From Massospora cicadina (Eukaryota; Entomophthoromycota; Entomophthoromycetes; Entomophthorales; Entomophthoraceae), in contig JAKSZP010014540.1 of NCBI GenBank assembly GCA_022478985.1, forward strand, positions 1 through 64,000: a stretch of DNA of 64,000 nucleotides, in the 5' to 3' direction. Made by a program: the position numbers and the translations under genes. Of the stretch, positions 43,334 to 53,876 are shown in pieces (position 1 is the stretch's first letter; each line of letters opens with the position of its first letter). Under the pieces are notes generated by a model. That model was not told the DNA's origin. It was given only the letters and a program-made list of their open reading frames with translations, and did no database searches.

Positions 43334-44262
43334 TCAGGAGGAGAGGTTGCGAGAATGGCGGATGGTATCCTCTTTGAAGGCTGCCCATGTGGAGATGGGG
43401 TCCACGCAAAATGGTTTAACAAACTCTTTTGCCAAAGTTGCTGATTCCACCCAAGTGGAAAATCCTGGCGACACAAGTTTGTGAGGGCGGAGTTTGCACC
43501 AATGTGGTGCCTTAGCCACTGTGACAGGTAGGTCGTAGGTTATTGAGACCAGCTGGTGTTCAGAGAATTCAATTTTTGTTGTTTGGAAGTGGGAAATGTG
43601 AGGATGGAATTTTGCTGGTGTAAGGATAAGGTTGATGCGGGTCATGGACCTTAATTGGCCGTTGTGGATGTGGGGGCGCATCATGTTTTTGAGCAGCGGG
43701 GATCACCGCAGCAGCGCATCTATTAACCCAAGGGTGGCCTTTAGAACGCGAAGTTCTATGTGAACCTGGGGGCGTGGGAGAAGGAAGGCCAACAGTCCGT
43801 GGGTGTGATTAGCCAACAGTTCATATCGCCAACTACAAAAGGGTCTGGGGGTAATGGGAGGGATTTGACCTGACAAGAAAAATTCCTGACGCTCTTGTGC
43901 ACAGGTTGGGGCATAGATGTTGATGATAGCATGTGCCACGTCGGCCCACAAGAAAGTGACAATGAGGACTCAGCCATTGAGGGAGGAATATGACAATAAA
44001 AATATTAAAATTTGTTTTTCCAAACTAGCACCCCACAGTGCTCTGACCAAAAGGATAGGGATGGGAAGAGCATGGTTTTCCAAGCATCCTCAGAACATTG
44101 TATACAGTGGGACTCCTGATTGGCCAGGATATCCACAGGTAAATTTTTTTGTAAAAAACTCAGTTTCCTAGCCCAGGATGGCAAGGCCTTGAGTCTGGCG
44201 ATATTCAACATCCCTAAAGTGAAGGTTTCTTTATTGCACCTTAGGTGCAAGGGGGTGGGCAC
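43334..44262 (-). pseudogene. LINE G APE-type endonuclease
   Basis: Frame 44005-44262 has MLNIARLKALPSWARKLSFL and the metal-site Glu in ILANQESHC, ending CGVLVWKNKF. After a shift, LNG*VLIVTFLWADVAHAII (stop at 43970-43972) and NIYAPTCAQERQEFF follow, then a decayed GDMN block (43703-43951). Frame 43334-43684 gives NGQLRSMTRINLILTPAKF and FSEHQLVSITYDLPV, where SDH is SEH. The in-frame TGA is at the same place in LINE I. Confidence 0.82.
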
Positions 44263-45693
44263 CTGGGCCCACTAGCCTCCTCTAGATCCCCATGGGCCTT
44301 CACGGCAGCGTGGGTGTTTGCAGAAATGCTATTGGTAGTTTTATTGATTTTAGCAGAAAGGTTCTCGTTGGCTTTTGCCTTCGCTTTTTGTTTCCCTGAC
44401 GTTGAACAAATTTTTTGTGGTGTGGATGAGTTTAGTGCACCAACGAGCAGGTCAAAAAAAAAATTTTCAGGTAGGTTGGACCCCAAGTTGGTTTCAACTG
44501 GAGTTTGATTGCAAAGATTGGGTGAGATCAAGTCCCCCATCGGATCCTCAGATTAGGTGGCCCAATTGGCATGGGCTTCCCAATCTTATTGGTTGATGGA
44601 TTCCCAAGTTGCTTCTGCCGCAAAGGTTTCAATGTCCTCCTGGCGTTGGGAGTGTGGGATAGTGGTGGTGACTTTGGCCGTTTCCTTGGCTGAGGCCCTG
44701 CAGGCCTGCTTGGCCTTCTTCCGCTCTTGCGGGGAAATAGGTTTTACCAGTAGGTAGCAACCTTGTGCTCCCCACGGGAAAGCCTCTTTGGTGCTTGCAG
44801 TTGGTTTGTAGTGCGCCTCTCCGCTGGCTTTGGCCGCCAAGGGGTGCTCTTGGGGTGTGATGCCCTCCTTGGTGGGGCATGCATGTGCCTTATGGCAGAA
44901 TGCGTCACAGTGGGTGCAGATGGGAGGTGCGCTGTCCACGGTTACCCAGAAAGGGTGGGTGGTATGCCTTCAATATCAATATATGTGGAGTGCGGGATCT
45001 GGGTTAGGTTCTTTGCAATCTCCTCAGTTGGGGTCAGAACTGTGATGGCTTTGCTGGTGCACAGGTGTGGCATCAGCGTAAAGTGTTGCATCTCTTTTTT
45101 TTTGTACTAGATGGTCCTGTAAAGTGTTGCATCTCAAAAGATTGTATTTTGCCATAAACGGTGAGACCATCTTTCAGGTGCTGCTCCAAAATGGCACATT
45201 TTACCGTAGTAGGCAAAAAGTCAAATGTGAGGAAAATTTGGTTGGATTTTGTCCATCTGGTGCATTTGGTTTCAATGACCCATTGCCCTTTGGGAAGGTC
45301 GATCACTATGTGCACTGCAGCAGCTTTGTCTGCTGCCTCCTTGTTTTTGAAACTGAGGTCCAGCCAACCATGTGACATGGAGTGAGGTGCAATGTACTCC
45401 GCGGTCAGGAAAAAAGTGTGCACATCCCCACAAAATTTTTCCCATAAAGCTGTTTGTTGGATGTCCAGAAGCACACGGACTCCATATTCCACCGATGAGA
45501 GTAGTTGTGAGTGTGGCGTGTTGATGTACTGGTTGCATCGTACTTGCCAAGTGAGGATTTCTGGGGAAATAGTGACCACCAGTTTTTTATTTTTTTCTAT
45601 TCCACCAGTTTCTCCGGGGCGTTTTTGAACGTTTGAGACTGTGGGCCTGCCACCTGCTCCTCTTACCTTACTTGCCCAACTGCTCCCTGACAT
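44241..45693 (-). pseudogene. LINE G ORF1 (CCHC), broken
   Basis: Starts MSGSSWASKVRGAGGRPTVS at 45693. The first frame (45073-45693) carries QYINTPHSQLLSSVEYGVRV, GWLDLSFKNKEAADKAAAVH and DLPKGQWVIETKCTRWTK, the RRM-like RNA-binding region, and ends in residues coded by a 24-bp LINE-tail insertion (45095-45118). Frame 44586-44939 has CTHCDAFCHKAHAC, a CX2CX4HX4C knuckle, and a Lys/Ala-rich segment. Frame 44241-44540 is the tail (KICSTSGKQKAKAKANENLS). The frame changes at an A-run near 44465. Confidence 0.85.
45095..45118 (-). mobile_element. 24-bp LINE-tail insertion with 17-bp target duplication
   Basis: GTAAAGTGTTGCATCTC occurs at 45078-45094 and again at 45119-45135, identically. Between, on the minus strand, is AGGACCATCTAGTAC followed by nine A, the 3' terminus of the LINE F family. 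LINE I has no such insertion at the equivalent position, so it postdates LINE G. Confidence 0.88.
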
Positions 45694-46037
45694 GGGCGCA
45701 GACTAATCTCCTATGTGAGATTATCAAACTAGAATTAGACTTGAATTGAATAAGTTGCAAAAGTGATTTCAATGAGAGAGAAAAGTTTTCTAAAAGCCAT
45801 GTTGGTCATGGAACAAAATATAATCTTCTACAACGAACTGTGGGAGTCTGCTACGTCTACTTTGGTCAGCCGCCAGCTTACTAATCTTCTTAGCTAAACT
45901 AGTAGAATAAGCTTTAGTCTGAAGTTTTATCAGCATGTCCATTAAATTGGTAAGATAACGCTGTGGTTCTACTCCGCCAGTGTCTTACACAGTAGTAAGG
46001 CAAATGCTGGCAAAGCCAGGCGTCGACCATAAAGTAA

Positions 46038-46680
46038 TTAGAAAGGACTCTTCCCTGTCAATGAGTGGTAGCTAATATTATAAGCAAAGAAATCGGTGGA
46101 TAGGAAGGTACTCCACTCAGAGGGGCGATCCTTTAAAAGCTTGCGGAGAATGTTCACCAATGTTCCATCAACCCGTTCAACAATCCTATTGGATTCAGGG
46201 TGGTATGTTGTAGTTATTACCCCATGGATTTCCATTAGTTCGTTCAACTTGGGCTGGACATGCAACGTGAAATTTGTTCCATTGTCCATGAGAATAAATT
46301 GCGGACAATCATATCACTTTATGAAGCACTTCATAATAAACTTGGCGGCGATCAAACCCCTAAATCGCCGATTGCTCTTGCTTCCACTCGCCTTGTCAAG
46401 TGATTGATTGCTACTAGTATATACTTAGAGCAGTTTGCATTAATAGGCATAGGTCCCATCGCGTCAAGGGAAACAGTGTGCCATGATAAATAGGCTTAAC
46501 CAGTTGATAGGTAGTTTCTCTTGTGGAAAGGTTTCTCCACTTGACACAAGTGACAACAAGCAACTGTCTCAAACACGTTATAATGCATACTCTTGTAAGT
46601 AATGGGGTTGTAAAAACTCTAATGTTTTCTGCAACCCTCCATGACCTGCCGCCTTATGAGCATCCACAATAATTGCTGCC
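46038..46680 (-). pseudogene. Gypsy J integrase core
   Basis: Frame 46038-46289 reads MDNGTNFTLHVQPKLNELME with the second catalytic Asp in DNGT, and NRIVERVDGTLVNILRKLL with the Glu. Right of it (46290-46680) the first Asp region and the zinc domain are decayed, for example HDTVSLDAMGPMPINANC-type reading near 46450. Left, the frame reaches LTGKSPF at 46038 and the C terminus is displaced by LINE G to 40300-40470. DNA insertion is the family role. Confidence 0.75.
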
Positions 46681-46797
46681 CTAGCGGAAGGTTTTTGGAA
46701 ACTCAGCGTCAATTCTCCTATTTTCTTTTATAAGTCCTCATTGCAAAAGAAGGTATCTCATCTAAGCCCATCTAGTGCTTTGATCACGTGGGGCGGC

Positions 46798-47340
46798 TTA
46801 TTGTGATATTTCTATAATCATCTTCTCATACATGATGTCTTCAAAATCTGCCATAATGGCGACCATTGGTAATTGCAAAGGACAGTCCACATTCTGATGT
46901 TTCTCCCCTGGATGGTGTAGTATCTTAAATTCATAATCTTGGCGCTTCAAAACCCATTGCACAAGCCGCCCCTCTAGTTCCCACAGATTCTGCAACCAAC
47001 TTAAGGATGCATGATTCCTTACCACTTGAAATTTCACCCCATAGAGGTATACCCAGAGCTTTTTGTATGCATATATACCACTAAGCACTCTTGCTCAGTC
47101 ATGGCGTAATTACGTTCATGACAATTTAAGCTTCAGCTAAAAAATGTGACAGATTGTTCCTCACTATCATCATCTTTCTGGGATAATACTGCCCCTACGG
47201 CGGATAGTGAAGCGTTTATTTGCACAATAAATTCCTTCAAAAAATTAGGGTATTGCAAAACTGGTGCACTAGCCAACGCAGTCTGCAAGACTTTAAAAAG
47301 CATTTTGACAACGATCAGTCCAGTCAAAGATGGCGTTTTT
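46798..47340 (-). pseudogene. Gypsy J RNase H
   Basis: Frame 47133-47327 carries EFIVQINASLSAVGAVLSQK; the catalytic Asp of TDAS is Asn (M keeps VQTDASLSAVGA). Frame 46798-47088 gives IYAYKKLWVYLYGVKFQVV, LSWLQNLWELEGRLVQWVLK and HQNVDCPLQLP, the C-terminal half. A break near 47090-47133 separates them. Close match to M at 63540-63910. Confidence 0.8.
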
Positions 47341-47399
47341 CTTCAATAACTCAAAGAGCGGTGCCCTAATACAGCTGAAGTTAGGAATGAACTGCCAGT

Positions 47400-48400
47400 A
47401 GTAACCAAAAATCCCTAAAAACATCTAGATATGTTGCTTATTACCTGGCCAAGTCGCCTTACGTATAGCTTCCACCTTCACTGGCTGAGGTCTTAACCCT
47501 TTTGAGTCTACCACAAACCCAAGGTATTCCAATTGCTCCTTGAAAAATGGCACTTTTTAGGCTTGATTTTTATGATAGCATCAGCAAGTCAGCGTAATAC
47601 ATGTTTTAAGTAGTCAAGTTGCTCTGTTAACGTCTGCAAGAACACATTGATATTGTTGAGGTAGCCTAGAATGCAGGACAGCTTTAGATCCCCCAAGATT
47701 GTGTCACTGCCTGCTGGAACGTAGCTGGGGTATGCACAACCCTTGAGGCATACACATGGGTTACAAAAAATTCTTTGAGGTGATTATAGTGCACTTCTCT
47801 TGTTCTGCCACTGGCAACTCAATTTGCCAGCACCCCAATATCAAATACATTACCAAAAAAATAGCGAGCTCCTCCCAACCAATCCAAAACATTTTTCAAT
47901 ATGTGGTAAGGGATAAAAGTCCTTCTTGGTGATACTGTTGAGCTTCTGTTAGTCCAATACTACTCAGTTGGTACCATCCTTCTTCTTTTTACAATGAGAA
48001 CGAGTGAAGCCAACAAATTTTTGGACGGTTCTAGAATCCCTTGCTTCAGTAGCTTCTCAATTTTCTCAGTAACTACTTCTTCAGCTGCCCTAGATTGGTG
48101 TATCAGCTGAGACATGATGGGAGGATGATCTTCAGTGTCCAATCGAAGGACCACCCCCCAAGTGCACCCTAAATCATGGTCATCAACAGCGAAAATCTCC
48201 TTAAAATTTTTAAATAAAGATATTGACTTATCTTCTGCGCTTTGAGTAATCCAATTAAATTTTTGTGTGGTACCACCACCATTACACTGGACTGCAATTT
48301 GATGGGTGGACTAAATTTATCCAGTAATACGAATTTGTGAACCAGAAGGACCTCCTTAACTGGGGTCAAGTGTAAATATGCCAATATCTGATGTTAGTGG
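47400..48400 (-). pseudogene. Gypsy J reverse transcriptase
   Basis: Frame 48169-48384 is the pre-RT linker (VKEVLLVHKFVLLDKFSPPI). Frame 47960-48154 has the RT start (RAAEEVVTEKIEKLLKQGIL, EPSKNLLASLVLIVKRR), matching M (GMLEPSKSPWASPVLIVKKD). The catalytic block reads CILGYLNNINVFLQTLTEQL, YLNN at 47652-47663, so both catalytic Asp are Asn. A further segment (47400-47560) aligns with the FLGMVGYYRQ region of M. Inactive. Confidence 0.8.
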
Positions 48401-48499
48401 ACTTGCAATGGTTCTATCTGTAGATTCACTAGTAGAACTTTGATCTCCCCATGTTCTGGTAGTATAATGCTTGGAGCCAATGAGGCTCAAACCACAATT

Positions 48500-49140
48500 G
48501 CTTATAAGGGCCGATAATTTATCCTTTGATCCCAATAGGTATTTTCACCTCTAACTTGGTGTTTACTATTTTTTGGTGTCCAGAGGAGATGGAAATATAC
48601 CCAGAAGCTCTAAGAGGCAGCCCTTGATATCCATATATCTGCTGGGCGAAGACACGGGTCTTCCTTTTTAGTTGATTATAGCGAACTGGAATCATCCTAT
48701 CACTATAAGCAAAGTTGAATATCACATATGCACCAAATCCTTTGGCACTCCTCTGAAGATAAAATTGATCTACTTTCCCAAAATTTCAAAGGTCTCTCCA
48801 TCATATTAATAACAGCTCTGAGATGTCGCATAGAAGCAGTTCAAGTAGCAGGTCGTAATTTTTGTTTGACAACACTATTGCTAAAGCTACAATGACAAAT
48901 GACTTAAACCTCAAAGGTAGCGCACTGCACGCTACCATTAGAGACCGTGCTTTCAGCTCCCATGGTCCCATACACCATTCAATATTCTACATCAGGTTTT
49001 AACATCATCTCTGCCACCAACTTATTAAAAGCTATTTTAACAGGGACGCTCATATCTATTATAGCGCAGACGCATTTTTTGCTACAAAAAGTCACAGTAC
49101 ATACAATCAGAATAATAAGAATTTCAACTGTTTAAAGCAT
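48500..49140 (-). pseudogene. Gypsy J aspartic protease and linker
   Basis: The active-site loop reads CAIIDMSVPVKIAFNKLVAE, where DTG has become DMS at 49048-49056; M and K have the same flanking residues (AII-TGAPVNIVSTKLVAK). Following it VEYxMVYGTMGAESTVSNGS matches DIDHxVVYGTAGAETTTSEG of M. Frame 48519-48725 is the downstream linker (VFAQQIYGYQGLPLRASGYI). The protease cannot be active. Confidence 0.75.
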
Positions 49141-49289
49141 GGACATTTTAAGAATTTTTTTTCCAAGGAAGCATATAATCCCTTCACCAACTTTGTGGTA
49201 TTCTTTTACAATAGCATCTACTGGGAAAGCGACGTTTACTCCTTTCAGAGAAGGTGCTTCTGAGGATGGTCCCAGCTCGTCAGGAGATA

Positions 49290-50764
49290 TTTGTTTAAGA
49301 TTTTGACAGGAGTAAGGCTTTGGTTGTTACTGGGGGCCTTCTTCCGCTGTGGCCTTTGCTTGCGCTCAAGTCAGTATGTTTACCTCTCCAGCCATCTGCT
49401 AATATATGAAACTCATCGTTATACTGAAGGACCTTTGTGGAATATACTTCAGCTTGTTCAGGTGGGACTTGTGGGTTTAGGATAGCGGAGGTATAGAGTC
49501 CCGTCTCTACTCCACTCCATTTTCCCTGGTAGTACTGGTCATGCTTTACGTAATGGACCTGACAATTGGGGCAATTTTGTGCAAGGTGCCCAGGGCGACA
49601 GCAATCAAAAACAATTTACACCTAAGGCCTACGTCCTTGGTTATTGTAAGGTGGCCCAGGCTGATAGTTTGATCGTTGGTGATTGTAAAATCAGGCCAAG
49701 GCCAATAGTTTGACTTCTGATGGTCAGCGTAATTAGGCCCTGGTCAAAAGTTGGGCTGATGTGGATTGCTATAAGCAGGTACAGACCAGAAGTTAGATGG
49801 TTGTGGTAACTCAGCTGAGGGTGAGGCGCATAATTCTAATAAGCTGTGGGTTACCGGGCGGAATAAAGCAGGGTGTGATGATTCACCCAAGTAAGAATGT
49901 TTAGCGACAGTTGCTTAAGTTTTCCAATCTGTATTAAGCAAAGTAAAGGTAACGGATAGATGGCACAAAATTGAACAAGCTTGAGCTGTGGTACGTCATC
50001 CTCCAAAACTGGAGCCATGACATTATAAAGTATTCAGTATAGATTCACCGCTGAGGGCATTGCAATTCCTACATCAGCTTTGGCTAGGGTGCCTGCCCTT
50101 ATTAATATGTGGGCTTCCACCATGAATCATTCAGCAAACGCAGCAAGGGTCTCATTATGATGAAATCCAATGGTCAAGAACTCATCTTTTTGCTGTGACA
50201 TCTTTGTGGTACCCCCAAACAACTGCATCACCATATCCTTCACTTCAGATATGTAACGAAACTGCTTGGAATATATTAAGTGACTTGTTTGGCGCTCCCA
50301 ACATCCAAGATGGATATTAATAATTTAGCCTTATGACAATCTGAGGATTCTTCCGCCACAAAGACAAAGCGTTTAAAGAAGCCATGATTTTTCCTATTGC
50401 GGTCAAATGGAGGCAGTTTATTGATACAAACCTCCTTTTCCCAAACATAACTGCGAGCCTTTAAAGCATACTGAGGAGTAATTGAGGCCCCATATGCTGT
50501 ATCTTATTATTGAACTGGTTCAGTAAGCCCAATGGTGCACGGCTTGTCCGCTGCTTCAGGGGTGGCGAGGGTTCCTTTGGAGGGAAGTACAGCCATCATC
50601 TGGGGCAATTGGTCCACTGAGATATAATCACCTCTGGGGCTGACATCTTGGATTGAGTAGCTCACACTGCCTATTGGTTTGGCAAATAGCTCCTCAACTG
50701 AGCACCCAGACTCATAGATACCACAATAAATCTCTTCCCAAGTGACCCCTAGTTGTACGTCCAC
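49290..50764 (-). pseudogene. Gypsy J gag with CCHC knuckle
   Basis: Minus-strand gag peptides LLISILDVGSAKQVT (about 50290-50330) and PLDFIIMRPL match LDVGSADQVICYLP and LTIGFQRNETL of M. A knuckle CFDCCRPGHLAQNC is readable at 49571-49613 once an extra T in a T-run is skipped. Frame 50507-50764 is the N-terminal part (DVQLGVTWEEIYCGIYESGC). Gln/Tyr/Asn-Pro-rich sequence lies around 49640-49860, before the knuckle. Frameshifts break it throughout. Confidence 0.75.
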
Positions 50765-50824
50765 TTTCCAATATGGGCGCTGAGGGTGGGAGGTGTTATT
50801 TAACTTTCACCCCACACAATGTAG

Positions 50825-51095
50825 TCATTCAGTAGTGTCATCCAAGCAATTAGCAAGTTTCTTGTTTTGTTGTCCAAGTATCTGCATTTTACTGAACGTA
50901 TTGTCAAGCTGTTTTTTTACATCGTTACGCTCCTGAAGGAGCTCATCCTGCTTATTGAGCACCGCGTCTATAGCAAGTTTTAATTTCTGTGTATTAAGAT
51001 GGTGTGGTGTGCCATGAGAATTCCCCGTCAATACAGGTACAATGCAACATGCCTGGCACTTTTTACTTTTTATTTTTTTGTGGTTGATTAATGGG
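50825..51095 (-). pseudogene. Gypsy J gag N-terminal segment, coiled coil
   Basis: An open minus-strand frame that begins in the primer-binding site (VLTTRGPLINHKKI) and contains AIDAVLNKQDELLQERNDV and KKQLDNTFSKMQILGQQNKK, a heptad-like, Lys/Glu/Gln-rich stretch that probably forms a coiled coil. M has the same opening (VLTTGGPLTNNKNM) and a QDELLQ-like segment. Whether translation really begins at the primer site is unknown; no ATG is present there. Confidence 0.6.
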
Positions 51096-51114
51096 CCCCT
51101 TGTAGTGAGCACCA
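51096..51114 (-). other. Primer-binding site of Gypsy J
   Basis: Minus reading TGGTGCTCACTACAAGGGG, one base after the LTR end TAACA. Confidence 0.8.
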
Positions 51115-51115
51115 C

Positions 51116-51714
51116 TGTTATAAAATTGGCGATAGGGTGAATATCCGCCGTGATAGTTTCACAGGGTCAAGCCCACTGAGCAACAGATAAGCAATATGGA
51201 GATTGTTGGCCCACAAAATGAACTTAATAAAATTATTATATATGAACAATAGCTTCAACTACACCACTTTATTTAGTCTAATATAATTAGCAGATACTAT
51301 CTTCTCATTATTCTCCTTTGTTTTACCAAAAAAATCTCCCCTTCTAGTCTTCTCATCACATTTATATATTCACGTCTTTAATTTATTCCAACCTTTTATG
51401 CTTAGGCTATAATTTTCTGCCATATTCTCATTGGTTTATCTTTGGAACTGAGAGGCACCGGAAGAGTCTATTATTCTTAACTTTTCTATTGCCTTAGTTA
51501 AGGAGATCTATCAAATATTCATCATGAGTTGACATCACCTTATCGCTTTATTTGGAGGAAATTCAGTAAATATCCATCATGAGCTCAGTATTGCCTTATC
51601 ACCTTATTTCAAGGCAATCTCACAAATATTATGCTATTACTTGGTTTTGGCCAATATTAGCCATTCTGCCGCAGCTAATTGGAGCTTATTGCTAAGTCAT
51701 AACAAAACTTAACA
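51116..51714 (-). repeat. 5' LTR of Gypsy J
   Basis: 599 bp, TGTTATAAAA...CTTAACA in plus reading, with inverted ends TGTTA/TAACA. A 55-bp internal tandem repeat is seen at about 51514-51620 (AATATTCATCATGAG and AATATCCATCATGAG). Followed by TTGAG. Confidence 0.75.
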
Positions 51715-53164
51715 TTGAGCCTCAGAGGTAATGTGCTGTAAGCACCCTTCAACACACTGCTCTGTGCCCTGCAGTCCCATACACTACTCACCTTTCCACA
51801 TTAGGCTTCAGCGGAAGCTTAGCCACGAGCTTGGTAAATATCATAATAACTGGAGCGCCAGTATCTATAATAGCACAGAGTTTTGTATTTTGAACAAAAA
51901 TATCACAGTATGTACACTTCAAATAAAAATAAATATTGATGTTTATTACATGAACATTCAAAGGCTTTTTGTTATCAAGAAAAAGGATTTTGCTAGCACC
52001 AACATGAGGATACTCCTGAGCAATTTTATTTACTGGAATTGCAACGTTTACCCCCACTAGATCAAGGACATCCATTGAGGGTCTGACTTCACCTTTTCAG
52101 TTTTGCTCAAGTATTTCAAACATATGGCTTTTGCACATCTTAGCGGAACTCTGTGTCTGTATTATTATGGTCTCTCTCTTGGTTTAAGGACAAGATATTA
52201 TGGGGAATTTTTGATATTATAAGATTTTGAGGTGAGTATCGGGACTGATGCAAATTAGCTCAGGGAATCATCAGGGACAAATAAATTTGGATTATTTGAG
52301 GTAGAGCGTTTTGTCTCTACTCCGCTTGAACTTTTCCCTGTTCAATAAGGGCGGGCGGTACTGCATGAACATGCGGTTTGCCAGGTCAGCTAGCCGCATA
52401 ATGGCCTCTTTGGCCACACAAGAAACAATCATTTGTCAACGGCTCTCATCTCTGTATCACCCCCAAATGTCCAGGTCAGAAGTTAAATGAGGATTTGTAA
52501 TTTAGCTGAGGATGAGCGGTTGGGCATATGGAGGATGGAAAGGACCAGCCAAAGTATCAAGTAGATGAATATTACCCAACGGATTATAATTTGAGTTATT
52601 GTTGCCTATTACCCAATGGGGATTTGGTGGCAGTAGCAGAGGCTTTCCATTCCACGTTGGGAGCACTAAAAGTGACAGATAATGGCATAAATAATTGCAA
52701 AATTAAGTAGCTCCGTGTCTTCTTAAAGAATGTGGGTCATAGCATTATACAGCTCTCATTATGGCTTAACAGCCACTGTCATTGACATTCCCGCATCCTA
52801 TTTGGTTAAGATTTTGCTCCCACTAACACATGAGCCTCTTCCGTGAACCTCTCCACAAACTCCACCAGGGACTTGTTCTTTTATAAACTTTGTTATCAAA
52901 AATTTGGCTTTGCGCTGCATCATCTTTGCCACACCCTCAAACAAACAGAGCACAGTGTCCTTCAACTCTTAATATGTTACAGTACTATTCTTAAGGTATC
53001 ATGTGACCTGGTCTTTGCTCTCAACATTCAGAGAAGATAACAACAGTTTAGCCTTGTGCCGGTCTGATGCTCCTTCTACAGTGAATTTAAACTTTCTAAA
53101 AATCCATGCATTCTCTCATCCTAACTGAAAGGTGGCAGCTTCTTGATCTGTACAACTCAACCAG
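51715..53164 (-). pseudogene. Gypsy K gag and protease
   Basis: Frame 51788-52075 carries YCDIFVQNTKLCAIIDTGAP and the intact DTG at 51857-51865, then KLVAKLPLKPNVER, close to M (CDIVVAKTRVRAIINTGAP). The protease continues as VVYGTAG and LKGAYSTLPLRL up to the LTR of J at 51715, so J interrupted it. At about 52388-52427 CFLCGQRGHYAAS is a CCHC knuckle whose last Cys is Ser. From 52500 to 53164 is decayed gag aligned with J and M by short peptides. The rest of K's pol is not recognised left of J. Confidence 0.75.
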
Positions 53165-53764
53165 TGGCAGACAATCACAATTCCAATATTGTGATAAGAG
53201 CTTTTGGAGGTAAATAACAATAATATCGGCCAAAAGATTCTGGATAATTCTCAGTGGAACCCCTAAAATTGGGATAATACTTTTATAATTACATCTCCGC
53301 CAAATAGCATGAGTTTGGGTAGTCAGGTTGCACTAATTATGCTTTGGAATCAGAGGAGTCCATCTGAGGTTCCTCCCCAGGCCACTTGCAGTTTACTTCA
53401 CACACCTATTCGGAGATCACCCCCTTTTATAGGGTTGGAGGGGGTCCCACTAAGTGAAAATATTCCCCCACCCAATGTTTGGGTCAAATATATTAAAATT
53501 TTTACTTACAGAATTATCCTACCTTCCATTGACCCTTCATTGGCCATTCTGTCAAAGTGAGGTTAGTCTCAAGAGTTCCAATAGGTCAAAACCCTTTTTT
53601 CTAATTTGGCTATTCCTAGCATAATCCAAATTTTGTGCCTCATTCACTTTGAGCCTTACTACAATTTATTTAATAAGCATTGAGATATTGAGAAAGTTTT
53701 CTTTCAAACTTTTTGTTTTTTGCCCATATTCCCAGCTGGCTAGATTACCAGGAATCGCTAAGGG
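53165..53764 (+). repeat. LTR L (family of A and B), split by LINE I
   Basis: Starts TGGCAGACAATCAC and continues TTTTGGAGGTAAAT, AACCCCTAAAATTGGGATAA, CCCTTTTATAGGGT and GGGTCAAATATATTAAAA, each matching the LTR of A reversed (7361-6940). The copy continues after LINE I (59078 onward), but its far end is not resolved. No gag or pol of its own follows, so it may be a solo LTR. Confidence 0.65.
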
Positions 53765-53876
53765 ATAATTCCCTAATGTGGGGAACTTTTCTTTCTCGTT
53801 GCAAACACTTTTGCAACCTATTCAATTCAAGACTAAAACTAGTTTGATAATCTCATAGAGGGATTAGTCTGCGCCC

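Larger units (their letters stand above)
40471..45788 (-). mobile_element. LINE G, near full-length, inserted in Gypsy J
   Basis: 5318 bp from the 5' leader (45788) to the TTTAAATTT tail with AATAAA at 40471-40495. Flanking 13-mers TCTAAAGGCCATG and TCTAAAAGCCATG differ at one base. Same family as I (53779-59063), aligned from the first leader bases (ACTTTTCTCTCTC) to the tail. Contains ORF1, endonuclease, RT and C-terminal domain, all broken, plus a 24-bp tail insertion in ORF1. Confidence 0.9.
39718..51714 (-). mobile_element. Gypsy element J with both LTRs, host of LINE G
   Basis: Minus-strand element: 5' LTR 51116-51714, primer-binding site, gag, protease, RT, RNase H, integrase, 3' LTR from 39718. 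TTGAG flanks it at 39713-39717 and 51715-51719. Without LINE G (40471-45788) it would be about 6.7 kb, a normal Gypsy length. Same family as M: gag DVGSAKQV / DVGSADQV, identical primer site type. All genes are broken, several at catalytic residues. Confidence 0.8.

Noticed and set aside
45124..45628. Plus-strand frames opposite LINE G ORF1
   Set aside because: Antisense shadows of a GC-rich ORF1; the same shadows appear opposite LINE I.
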